From Bradyrhizobium sp. WSM1743 (GTDB lineage: Bacteria; Pseudomonadota; Alphaproteobacteria; Rhizobiales; Xanthobacteraceae): 64,000 nucleotides of DNA. Below are positions 16,119-23,440 of the stretch, piece after piece. Under the pieces are notes generated by a model that searched no databases, was not told where the DNA came from, and saw nothing but the letters and a program-made list of their open reading frames with translations. The position numbers and the translations under genes were made by a program. Numbering within the stretch: the first letter of the stretch is position 1; the number at the start of each line of letters is the position of its first letter. The DNA lies in NCBI RefSeq assembly GCF_000473065.1, contig NZ_AXAZ01000008.1, positions 62,001-126,000 of the forward strand. Reading direction: 5' to 3'.

Positions 16119-17536
16119 TTGTGCTCTCCCATCGCACGGCCCGCGTCGGAAGCCTGGGGAGCCGCCTCGGCGAAGCCTCTGAGCGCGGCCTTCAAATTGC
16201 TTTCCGCATCGATCAGGAAGTTGGCGGATGTGACCACGGCCTCGCCGTCCGCAAGTCCGTCCCGCACCTCGATATAGCCGCCGCCGCGCCGGCCGAGCTT
16301 CACCTCACGCGGCTCGAAGCGCCCTTCCCCCTTGTCGACGAGCACGGCCTGGCGCGTGCCGGTGTCGAGCACCGCGCTGTCCTGTATCGCCAGCACGGGC
16401 GCACCATCGGCCGTGTCGACGTCGGCATCGACATACATGTCCGGCAGCAGCGCCGCGTCGGGATTGGCGAGTTCGATGCGGACGCGAGCCGTTCGGGTTT
16501 CGCGGTTCACCTGCGGATAGATCACGGCGATCTTGCCGGTGAACGCCCGGCCGGGAAAGCTTCGCGCTCGCACCGCAACGGACTGCCCCACCGCAATGTT
16601 GCCGAGATCGCGCTCGGCGACGTCCACCAGCGCCCAGACGAGCGAAATGTCGGCGATGCGGAACAGCACGTCGCCGGGATTGGCGCGCATGCCTTCGATC
16701 GCATTGCGCTCGAGCACGATCCCGTCGCGCGGCGCCGACCAGTGGATGGTGACGGGCGCGACGTGCGTTTTCTCCATCTCGGCGATGACCTGCTCGGGGA
16801 CGTCGAGATTGACCAGCCGTTGCCGCGAGCCGCGGCCGTACATCTCGACTCCGCCGACGGTCTTGGAGGTGATCGTCGCGAGATATTCGGCCGCCGCGGA
16901 AGCAACCGCCGAGCTGTAGATCTCCATCAGCGGCTGGCCCGCCTTCACGCGGGTGCCGGTAGTGACGTCCGCGATCTTCTGCACAAAGCTTTCGGCGCGC
17001 ATCGCGATCACCGAGACGCGGCGCTCGTCCAGCTGGATCGTGCCGGGCGCCTTCACCAGGACGCGGATCGCTCGCCGCGCGACGGGCTCGGACCTCACGC
17101 CGGTGCGCTGGATCTTGCCGGGCGACAGCTTCACCGTCCCATCGTCGACGTCGTCGCCTTCGTAAACGGGGACATAGTTCATCCCCATCGGATCCTTCTT
17201 CGGCACGGGCGAAGTGTCGGGCAACCCCATGGGATTGCGGTAGTAGAGGATTTTTCGCGATGAAGCCGCCTGCGGTGGTTTCGTTGCCGCCGCAGTCATC
17301 TGATCGTCGTCGTAGACCGGCAGATAGTCCCACCCGCGGTCATCCTTCTTTGGACCGGCCGACCAAAACGGCGCGCCAATCGGATCGCGGTAATAGAGCG
17401 GAGTTCGGGCACCATCTGTCGTGGCCGCGGCGACCTCGGCATGAACGGACCAGCGTCCATCGTTCATGGACCAGATGGCGCCCAGGGCCAGGCTGCCGGT
17501 GAGCGCGAGTGCGGTGAGAAGACGGAGCGTGTTCAT
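16115..17536 (-). CDS. cusB: CusB-type RND adaptor with two N-terminal heavy-metal-binding motifs
   Basis: 473-aa periplasmic adaptor. After an N-terminal signal anchor (LRLLTALALTGSLALGAIW) come two copies of the YYRDP/YYRNP heavy-metal-binding motif. The first is LYYRDPIGAPFWSAGPKKD...YLPVYDDD; the second is LYYRNPMGLPDTSPVPKKD with MGMNYVPVYEGDD. Then follow the HlyD-type lipoyl halves (FVQKIADVTTGTRVKAGQPL and IHWSAPRDGIVLERNAIEG), the barrel and the membrane-proximal domain. The start at 17536 removes a 92-codon Arg/Ser-rich extension that has no protein-like character. It is paired with cusA by a 4-base overlap. Confidence 0.9.
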   Translation of the reverse strand: MNTLRLLTALALTGSLALGAIWSMNDGRWSVHAEVAAATTDGARTPLYYRDPIGAPFWSAGPKKDDRGWDYLPVYDDDQMTAAATKPPQAASSRKILYYRNPMGLPDTSPVPKKDPMGMNYVPVYEGDDVDDGTVKLSPGKIQRTGVRSEPVARRAIRVLVKAPGTIQLDERRVSVIAMRAESFVQKIADVTTGTRVKAGQPLMEIYSSAVASAAAEYLATITSKTVGGVEMYGRGSRQRLVNLDVPEQVIAEMEKTHVAPVTIHWSAPRDGIVLERNAIEGMRANPGDVLFRIADISLVWALVDVAERDLGNIAVGQSVAVRARSFPGRAFTGKIAVIYPQVNRETRTARVRIELANPDAALLPDMYVDADVDTADGAPVLAIQDSAVLDTGTRQAVLVDKGEGRFEPREVKLGRRGGGYIEVRDGLADGEAVVTSANFLIDAESNLKAALRGFAEAAPQASDAGRAMGEHK

Positions 17537-17618
17537 CGCCAGATACTGCGCGCCTTGGGCGCGCGTCCATGTGAATGGGAAAGAGAAGATCGGGCGCCAT
17601 CCGGCGGCGCCCGAAGGC

Positions 17619-18011
17619 TCACTTGGTCGCCTTGACGATGACCTTGCCGGTGACCGTCTCAGGCTCGCCCTGCACCTTCGCCGAGAGCGTGACCTGGTAG
17701 CGGCCGGCCATCGGCAGGTCCGCCCTAAAGGTGTAGACGCCCGGCTCCTTGGACGGCAGCGGTGCGACGGCCGACTCCATCTCAGCCATGCCGTCCGGGG
17801 CCATATCGACACGGGTCTTGAAGATGACCGCGTCCGGCACCGGCTTGCCGGTCTGCTTGTTGGTCAAGCGAACGGCGAGCGTGACGTCGTCACCCTTTTT
17901 CATCTCGGGATTGACCGGCTCGAAAGCGTAATCGCCGGCGCCTGCCATAGCGGCCGTAGCGGCGAGCGAAAGGGTGGCGGCAACAGCCGCGGCGCTGAAT
18001 TTGGAAAGCAT
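17619..18011 (-). CDS. Exported FixH/YtkA-like immunoglobulin-fold protein
   Basis: 130-aa secreted protein: signal peptide (MLSKFSAAAVAATLSLAATAAMAG) then one beta-sandwich domain with AVRLTNKQTGKPVPDAVIF, VDMAPDGMAEM and GVYTFRADLPMAGRYQVTL. This is the pattern of FixH-like and YtkA-like domains often encoded beside copper efflux and cytochrome oxidase assembly genes. It probably serves as a periplasmic metal-handling or structural partner. It lies 82 bases upstream of cusB and 102 bases downstream of the Cys-rich gene. Confidence 0.82.
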   Translation of the reverse strand: MLSKFSAAAVAATLSLAATAAMAGAGDYAFEPVNPEMKKGDDVTLAVRLTNKQTGKPVPDAVIFKTRVDMAPDGMAEMESAVAPLPSKEPGVYTFRADLPMAGRYQVTLSAKVQGEPETVTGKVIVKATK

Positions 18012-18113
18012 TTCCTGTCCTCATGAATTGATCTTCCGCCGTGACGCAGGAAGCGCGCACGTCAGTCATCGTCGCGCGCAGGCGTGCCCGCGCGCGTCAT
18101 TGGCTTGGCGAGA

Positions 18114-18476
18114 TCAGATTCGAGGAGGTCGGAAGGGAGGACTGCCGCCGCGGGAGGAGACGACCTGATCGGCGGGAATAACGGTTTTCCCTGCCGCTAC
18201 GGCAAGGAATTCGAAAGCCAGCGGACGAATGTCTGCAAGCGCGACGGTGCTGCCGACACAGCAGAAGCCCATCCCGCACTTGTAGCCGGTGTCGGACCCC
18301 GTTCCCTTCATGTCGGGACAACAATCGTCCATCGACATGTCGCCGTCGCCGCCCATCTGCACGGCAGCCTGCATGTGATCCGGCGACATGGCAAGGCTGG
18401 AAGCGGACGCGCCAGCCGGCAGCATCGCCAGGGATATGGCGATGGCGAGTGCCAGGATGGTACGAACGATCCGCAT
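18114..18476 (-). CDS. Cys/Met-rich exported protein, first gene of the copper-type operon
   Basis: 120-aa protein with signal peptide (MRIVRTILALAIAISLAMLPAGASA). The mature N-terminal half holds a dense set of metal ligands: MSPDHMQAAVQMGG, DMSMDDCCPDMKG, YKCGMGFCCVG. The C-terminal ~40 residues are not metal-rich. I recognise the pattern from copper-operon leader proteins but not a named family. ATG 18476 is used; a TTG one codon upstream is an alternative. The FixK-type promoter described next lies 50-95 bases in front. Confidence 0.75.
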   Translation of the reverse strand: MRIVRTILALAIAISLAMLPAGASASSLAMSPDHMQAAVQMGGDGDMSMDDCCPDMKGTGSDTGYKCGMGFCCVGSTVALADIRPLAFEFLAVAAGKTVIPADQVVSSRGGSPPFRPPRI

Positions 18477-18529
18477 CAAATGTGCTTTTACCTTTTGGCT
18501 ACCTTTTCGAGCCGCAGCGCAGCTTTCGT

Positions 18530-18570
18530 AGCATATTCCGCTGCCGAAAGCATTCTTTGATCCGGGTCAA
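18530..18570 (-). promoter_or_regulatory. FixK/FNR-type promoter of the copper-type operon
   Basis: On the minus strand TTGACCCGGATCAA (18570-18557) matches the FNR/FixK pattern TTGA-N6-TCAA with all eight arm bases. Twenty-one bases further is TATGCT (18535-18530), a 4/6 match to the -10 consensus. This puts the box centre about 40-41 bases from the likely transcription start near 18523, the geometry of a class II FNR/FixK promoter. No good -35 hexamer is present, as expected for activated promoters. It implies induction at low oxygen. Confidence 0.6.
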
Positions 18571-18818
18571 GCATTCGTGACCGAGGCTATCGATGCGTGT
18601 CAGGCCGATCAGCCCCCGCTCGAGCTACGAGATTTTTCCTGCCACTTCTTGCCGGACCGCCGCAGCGTTCCGCAGCTATGCTCGTTGGGGGTCGATGAGG
18701 GGCGCGAGCGCGATGGGCGCCTCGATCGCGGGGTCGAGCCGAAGCTGCAGCTGAGACGTCGATGACGGCATCGGCGCTCAGCACCTCGAAGCCCTTGCCG
18801 TTGTAGCCGGATCTCAGG
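18571..18818. other. Intergenic region between divergent copper-type and ars operons, no supported gene
   Basis: About 250 bases between the FixK box and the arsR promoter. Open frames on both strands are present but are short, Arg/Ser-rich and lack ribosome sites. A minus-strand stretch near 18740-18830 reads as SGYNGKGFEVLSADAVIDV, which looks more protein-like than its surroundings and may be a remnant, but it has no start or stop that makes a gene. Confidence 0.5.
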
Positions 18819-18860
18819 TTGACGGCCCGCCAATAATTCCATAAATCCCGATATATGGAA
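18819..18860 (+). promoter_or_regulatory. arsR promoter and ArsR operator over the start codon
   Basis: TTGACG at 18819 is a good -35. CATAAA at 18840 is a weak -10 at short (15-base) spacing. A perfect inverted repeat TTCCATA-N10-TATGGAA (18837-18843 and 18854-18860) covers the -10 and the ATG at 18855. Predicted transcription start is within a few bases of the ATG and there is no Shine-Dalgarno sequence, so the mRNA is probably leaderless. ArsR binding would block polymerase directly. Confidence 0.55.
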
Positions 18861-19214
18861 ACAGAACAAGCCGTCCTGGCGCTCGCCGCGCTGTCGCAAC
18901 CGACCCGTCTGGAGGCCTTCCGGATATTGGTCAGACACGAGCCTGACGGCCTTGCGGCCGGCGACCTCGCACGCCTGCTGGAAGTCCCGCAAAACACGCT
19001 CTCGGCGCATCTGTCGATTCTCAGCCGCGCGCGCCTCGTGTCTTCCGAGCGGCACAGCCGATCGATCATCTATCGCGCCAGTCTCGGCGAATTTCGCGAC
19101 GTCGCCGTCTTCCTGCTCCGCGATTGCTGCGGCGGACGGCCGGAAGTATGCGAACCCGTCGTCGAGACTTTGCAGTCGTGCTGCTCGCCGAAACCCAGGA
19201 GGCGAGCCCGCTGA
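18855..19214 (+). CDS. arsR: ArsR-family arsenic-responsive repressor
   Basis: 119-aa winged-helix repressor: ALSQPTRLEAFRILVRHEP, then the recognition helix region ARLLEVPQNTLSAHLSILSRARLVSSERHSRSIIYRAS. Cysteines occur as RDCCGG, VCEPV and LQSCCSP near the C-terminus; these vicinal pairs could bind As(III), rather than the CVC of E. coli ArsR in the DNA-binding helix. The gene heads an operon with aqpS and arsC. Its stop shares one base with the next ATG. Confidence 0.92.
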   Translation: METEQAVLALAALSQPTRLEAFRILVRHEPDGLAAGDLARLLEVPQNTLSAHLSILSRARLVSSERHSRSIIYRASLGEFRDVAVFLLRDCCGGRPEVCEPVVETLQSCCSPKPRRRAR

Positions 19215-19915
19215 TGGACAATTTCGATCTCTCGCGGCGCCTCGCGGCCGAAGCGCTCGGCACGGGCACTCTCGTCGCCACCGTGGTCGGCTCCGGCATC
19301 ATGGCGGAAACGCTGACCAAGGACATCGCCCTTGCGCTGCTCTGCAATACCTTGCCGACCGGCGCCATCCTGGTTGTCCTGATCACGGTGCTCGGCCCGA
19401 TCTCCGGCGCACACTTCAATCCCGCGGTCACCCTCGTCTTCACCGCCAAGCGCGAGCTGCCGGCGAACGAGGCTGCGCTCTACGTCATCGCGCAAATCGC
19501 CGGCGGCATCGCGGGAACGGTGGCGGCGCATCTGATGTTCGCCCTACCCCTGCTCGACCTCTCGACGAAAGTTCGAACCGGAGGGCCGCAATGGTTCGCC
19601 GAAGCGGTGGCCGCCTTCGGGCTGGTTGCGACCATCCTGGCCGGCATCCGGTTTCAACGGACGGCAGTCCCCTGGCTGGTGGGCCTCTACATCACCGCGG
19701 CCTATTGGTTCACGGCTTCCACCTCGTTCGCCAATCCGGCCGTGGCCATTGCGAGATCCCTGACCAACACGTTCTCTGGCATTCGTCCCGCCGACCTGCC
19801 CGGCTTCATCCTTGCGGAGCTGTGCGGAGCCTTTGCCGGCATGCTGCTGATGAACTGGCTGCTCGGACGCCCGCACGCATCCGCCTCAGTCGCAATCACG
19901 GAGACAACCCGATGA
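19214..19915 (+). CDS. aqpS: Aquaglyceroporin of the ars operon (AqpS-like)
   Basis: 233-aa MIP-family channel with six membrane helices and both NPA loops: GAHFNPAVTLVF and SFANPAVAIARSL. In Sinorhizobium meliloti, AqpS in an arsR-aqpS-arsC operon lets arsenite produced by ArsC leave the cell down its gradient. Gene order and overlap with arsC (ATGA) here are the same. No arsB or Acr3 pump is in the window. The start at 19214 overlaps the arsR stop; an earlier in-frame ATG at 19124 would lie deep in arsR. Confidence 0.9.
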   Translation: MDNFDLSRRLAAEALGTGTLVATVVGSGIMAETLTKDIALALLCNTLPTGAILVVLITVLGPISGAHFNPAVTLVFTAKRELPANEAALYVIAQIAGGIAGTVAAHLMFALPLLDLSTKVRTGGPQWFAEAVAAFGLVATILAGIRFQRTAVPWLVGLYITAAYWFTASTSFANPAVAIARSLTNTFSGIRPADLPGFILAELCGAFAGMLLMNWLLGRPHASASVAITETTR

Positions 19916-20316
19916 CCGTCACTATCTATCACAACCCCGCCTGCGGCACCTCGCGCAACACGTTGGCGATGATCCGGCAGAGCGGCACCGAGCCCGTCGT
20001 GGTCGAATATCTCAAGACGCCGCCATCGCGGGACAGGCTCAAGGAGCTGATCGCGACCATGGGCATTCCGGTCCGCGCGCTGCTGCGTGAGAAGGGAACA
20101 CCCTACAAGGAGCTCGGCCTGGACGATCCCAAATGGACCGACGACCAACTGCTCGATTTCATGGTCGCCCATCCCATTCTCATCAACCGTCCGATCGTGG
20201 TGACGCCGAAGGGCACGCGCTTGTGCCGGCCGTCGGAAGCCGTGATCGATCTCCTGGACAATCCCGTCGGCCGGTTCGTCAAGGAAGACGGCGAGGTGGT
20301 CGAACCGCGCGGATAA
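19912..20316 (+). CDS. arsC: Glutaredoxin-dependent arsenate reductase
   Basis: 134-aa ArsC of the glutathione/glutaredoxin type. The catalytic Cys is in YHNPACGTSRNTLAMI near residue 12, and the arsenate-binding Arg residues follow in LINRPIVVTPKGTRLCRP. Length and motif spacing are normal for the family. It reduces arsenate to arsenite, which the neighbouring channel can release. The start overlaps the aqpS stop by 4 bases. The arsH that completes this operon in some rhizobia is not present; the next gene is convergent, 2 bases away. Confidence 0.95.
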   Translation: MTVTIYHNPACGTSRNTLAMIRQSGTEPVVVEYLKTPPSRDRLKELIATMGIPVRALLREKGTPYKELGLDDPKWTDDQLLDFMVAHPILINRPIVVTPKGTRLCRPSEAVIDLLDNPVGRFVKEDGEVVEPRG

Positions 20317-20318
20317 AA

Positions 20319-22727
20319 CTAAGCGACTCTCGGGACAGGCAGGTCGACGACTCCCGGCACCACCGATTTGATGCGAATGTTGCGGAATTGCACCTTCGAA
20401 CCGTCATGATGGTTTTGCAGGGCGATGTGGCCGCGAAGAGACCGCGGCTTGGGGTCCGTGAAGTCGTTCACGAGCACATCGTTCAGCGTCACCTTGATGC
20501 GGTTGCCGACCGCCTCGATGATGAACGTGTTCCACTGCCAGGGCCCCTTCTCAACATCGGTGCGGGTCGGCGCACCGATATTGTAGATCGCGCCGGTGCT
20601 TCGCAGGGGATCGTTCTCCTTCTTCGCTTCGGAATTGTACCCACGCGGATCGATCTGGATCTCGTAGCTCTGATCGATAGCCGCCATCCAATCATTCGGA
20701 TTCGAGCTGTTCAAGCTGGGCACGCGGATGAAAACACCGGAGTTGTCGGTGCGGCTCGCGTATTGCCATTCGAGCTCGAGCACGAAGTCGGAGAAGCTCT
20801 CGCGCGTGTACCAGAGCAACCCGGGCCCGCCGACGGACTCGAGAATGTCGTACACCTGGAGGAAGCTCCCGGCGCCCGACATCTGCCATTCCGCCAGACT
20901 CCCAGCGTACAGCTGTTTGGAACGTGGCGAAGATGCCGGCGTCAATGCCGCGACGACGGCCGCGCTGGTCTGTCGCGCGAGCGCCAGGCCCGTCAAGGAC
21001 GGGTTCGCAGAGCCGACGGTGGGGAACAAGGCAGGGCCAGCAACGTGGGCGTTCGAGATGTGATGGAAGCGCCCGGTGGGATCCGTGATCGACATGGCTG
21101 GATCGTCGCCCATCCACAGCGTGCCCGCTTCGTGATGGGTGTTGCCCAGCCGATCCCTCGTTGCGGCAAACGGATCGGCGGGCGGTGCGCTTTGCCAGCC
21201 GCCATTGTACCAGTACTCGACGTCGCCAGCGCTTTTGCCGAGACGCCCCGCCAGCTCGACTGCCGCGGTGGCGAGCTTGCTCCACGCCGCGTAGTCGTTC
21301 GGCGTAGGCGTGAAATTGACCCACGCGCGAGCGCTCAAGCCATCGCTCTGAAGCGGATCGGCTGCATTGGTGAGGTTCACAAAGCTCGTCGTGCTGCCCG
21401 GTCCGCTACGCTTGTCGCCATCCATCTCTCCGAGGCCGCGGAGGACGATTGCCACCCAATCCGGGTCCTCGTTTGCAAGCAAATTCCGCAAGAGGTCGAT
21501 GTCGGGCACCATCGTCCACATCGTCGCTTCCGGGTTCTGTCCCTTCTCAGCCGATGCGAGCACCTGAAAATGGTAGCGCCGTTTGCTTCCGTTCGGGTTC
21601 GTAATCTCGCCACGCACGATCGCGCCGCCCTGTTCGAGCGTTGTAGACGCGCCGAGCCCGAGCGCGCTGCGTTTGACGCGTACCGTGAGATTCGTGCGCA
21701 GATGGGCCATGAAATTGGCACCCATGCTGTACGCCCCGCGCGTCACCGGGAACGACTCGATCGCCAGCCGCGTCGATTCGATCGTGCCGGCCGCCAGCAC
21801 GACTTGACAATCCGGACTGAGATTGGCCGGAGCCGAAAGCGATCGGAACTGACCATTATAGGTGAGATCGATCCCGGTGACCCTGCCGCCGCTGTTCTGT
21901 AACCGGATGACGTGGCACCTGGGAACGAGGAAGAAGCGTCGCCGCGAGTTGTCGTTCAAGGTCCAGCGCTTGGCGATATCGTCCCGGATACTTTCGAGCA
22001 GCATGGGTCCGCTGCTGAACTTGTCGAACGAGAACAGCCCGGGGCCCGGCGAGTTCGCCTGCACCGCGATCGGAGCTTCGTCGACGACGTCCAAGGTCAC
22101 ATCGGGCAGGATCGCATTCGTACCCGCCGCAATGGCTTGCAACTCCGCATTGATCGCCGTGTTGAGCGGACCGGACAGGTAATCCGCCTTCTCAAGTACG
22201 CCAATCTCGCGCTCGACATCGAGGTAGCTCACGTTCAGAAAATCGCGCGCGTCTTTGGGCCACGCATCGAGATCGGCCGGCATCAGCCGCGGCGACCATC
22301 CTCCCCAAAACAGAGAGCGGCCGCCCGGGCAATAAGCGAGCCCGGTGAACGGCTCGTTGCTGTGCCAAGGAATGCCCCACACGCCGTTGCGCGCGCCTGG
22401 ATCCTGATTATTACGCGTGACCAGCGCGGTGTCCGGCGCATTCAAGCCGAGATGCGGCAGGTTCTGCAGGTGTGTCGGGGCAAGATAGCCGCCTGCGTCG
22501 AGCAGGAGCACCCGTAGGTTCTGATCGGCCCCGGCGCGATAGATCTTGCTGGCGGCATACGCGCCGAACATCCCTGCGCCGATGACCACGACATCGAACG
22601 GCCTGCCGCCATTGTTCACCGCTTCGTCGTATGTGCTGCACACGTATCTGCCGAGCAGATCGCGCGTGAACTCGGTGTCTTGGATATCGACTGGAATGGA
22701 AGGGTCATTTCGCAGAAAGGCCAGCAT
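20319..22727 (-). CDS. GMC-family FAD oxidoreductase fused to a 3-keto-glycoside hydrolase (DUF1080) domain
   Basis: 802-aa two-domain protein without a signal peptide. Residues 1-600 are a GMC oxidoreductase: FAD-binding VVVIGAGMFGAYAA (Gly50, Gly52, Gly55), CPGGRSLFWGGWSPRL, and a C-terminal block with THHEAGTLWMGDDP and HVAGPALFPTVGSANPSLTG, which should carry the catalytic His/Asn. From residue 603 (SKQLYAGSLAEWQM) to about 790 is a DUF1080 concanavalin-like domain (SDFVLELEWQYAS, NSGVFIRVP, SYEIQIDPRG, GHIALQNHHDGSKVQFRNIRI). Free-standing DUF1080 proteins cleave 3-keto disaccharides and glycosides; GMC relatives oxidise sugars. The fusion suggests oxidation and cleavage of a glycoside by one polypeptide. 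Substrate unknown. Confidence 0.88.
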   Translation of the reverse strand: MLAFLRNDPSIPVDIQDTEFTRDLLGRYVCSTYDEAVNNGGRPFDVVVIGAGMFGAYAASKIYRAGADQNLRVLLLDAGGYLAPTHLQNLPHLGLNAPDTALVTRNNQDPGARNGVWGIPWHSNEPFTGLAYCPGGRSLFWGGWSPRLMPADLDAWPKDARDFLNVSYLDVEREIGVLEKADYLSGPLNTAINAELQAIAAGTNAILPDVTLDVVDEAPIAVQANSPGPGLFSFDKFSSGPMLLESIRDDIAKRWTLNDNSRRRFFLVPRCHVIRLQNSGGRVTGIDLTYNGQFRSLSAPANLSPDCQVVLAAGTIESTRLAIESFPVTRGAYSMGANFMAHLRTNLTVRVKRSALGLGASTTLEQGGAIVRGEITNPNGSKRRYHFQVLASAEKGQNPEATMWTMVPDIDLLRNLLANEDPDWVAIVLRGLGEMDGDKRSGPGSTTSFVNLTNAADPLQSDGLSARAWVNFTPTPNDYAAWSKLATAAVELAGRLGKSAGDVEYWYNGGWQSAPPADPFAATRDRLGNTHHEAGTLWMGDDPAMSITDPTGRFHHISNAHVAGPALFPTVGSANPSLTGLALARQTSAAVVAALTPASSPRSKQLYAGSLAEWQMSGAGSFLQVYDILESVGGPGLLWYTRESFSDFVLELEWQYASRTDNSGVFIRVPSLNSSNPNDWMAAIDQSYEIQIDPRGYNSEAKKENDPLRSTGAIYNIGAPTRTDVEKGPWQWNTFIIEAVGNRIKVTLNDVLVNDFTDPKPRSLRGHIALQNHHDGSKVQFRNIRIKSVVPGVVDLPVPRVA

Positions 22728-22910
22728 CGGAGAGCTCCTTTCGAGGCGTTGTCACCGCAGCGCGAGACGTTCGGCAAGACAGGCCGCAAAGACCTGGCCC
22801 GCATGCGCCGTCGAAAGTAAGAGAAACTCGTGACCAGCTATATGAGCCGGTTCACATGCCAGCACGAATTCAGCTCGATCTCGCGCGGGTCCGCGATGGA
22901 CGTTGGCCCC

Positions 22911-23411
22911 TCAGAACTCCAGCTTGTCACGTATCGCCTCGATCCCGGCTTTCGCGCACGCTTCGTCCGCGTCGCCGCCGGGAGCGCCGGATACGCCGAC
23001 CGCCCCGACCAGAGAGCCGCCCGCTTCGACGACCAGTCCTCCTCCGATGATGACCGTTCCGGGCAGGTTACGAATGCCCGACTGCATCATGCCGGGCTGA
23101 CTGAGCGCATTCAGCTCACTCGTGCTGGCTTTGAACGACGCAGCCGTCCACGCCTTGCCTGATGCCGTCGAGGGGGTGTGGGCGCCTGCAAAACGATCGC
23201 GGAGCATCACTTGCGTGACGCCGAAGCGATCGACGACAGCGACGGCAACCTGGTATCCACGGGTGCGGCAGCTGTCCAACGCAGCACGCGCGAGATCGAG
23301 CGCCAACTCGGGACTAAGCGACTTGTAGGCGACGAGGGCCTCTTCCGCCCGTGTTGGACTGATGAACGCGATCAACAGGGCCGCCGCGACCGACAGAGGT
23401 CGAACATTCAT
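22911..23411 (-). CDS. Exported HbpS/GlcG-family (DUF336) protein
   Basis: 166-aa protein with signal peptide (NVRPLSVAAALLIAFISPTRAEE) and a complete GlcG/HbpS domain: GYQVAVAVVDRFGVTQVMLRD, SGKAWTAASFKAST, NLPGTVIIGGGLVVEAGGSLVGAVGVSGAPGGDADEACAKAGI. Family members bind haem or small organic ligands, and in several bacteria are exported. The start at 23411 gives the clean signal peptide; the frame from 23438 only adds nine residues. It lies downstream of the DUF1080-like gene on the same strand with a 29-base gap. Confidence 0.85.
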   Translation of the reverse strand: MNVRPLSVAAALLIAFISPTRAEEALVAYKSLSPELALDLARAALDSCRTRGYQVAVAVVDRFGVTQVMLRDRFAGAHTPSTASGKAWTAASFKASTSELNALSQPGMMQSGIRNLPGTVIIGGGLVVEAGGSLVGAVGVSGAPGGDADEACAKAGIEAIRDKLEF

Positions 23412-23440
23412 GGCTATCTCCGGCAAGGGTGGGCACACCG

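Noticed and set aside
12987..16277. 1096-codon plus-strand open frame opposite cusA
   Set aside because: It mirrors cusA and its adaptor codon by codon, is extremely rich in Arg/Asp/His/Gln and has no domain; it is an effect of high GC codon usage.
18740..18830. Minus-strand fragment SGYNGKGFEVLSADAVIDV as a gene remnant
   Set aside because: Protein-like over only about 20 residues, with no start, stop or recognisable family; mentioned only as part of the intergenic description.
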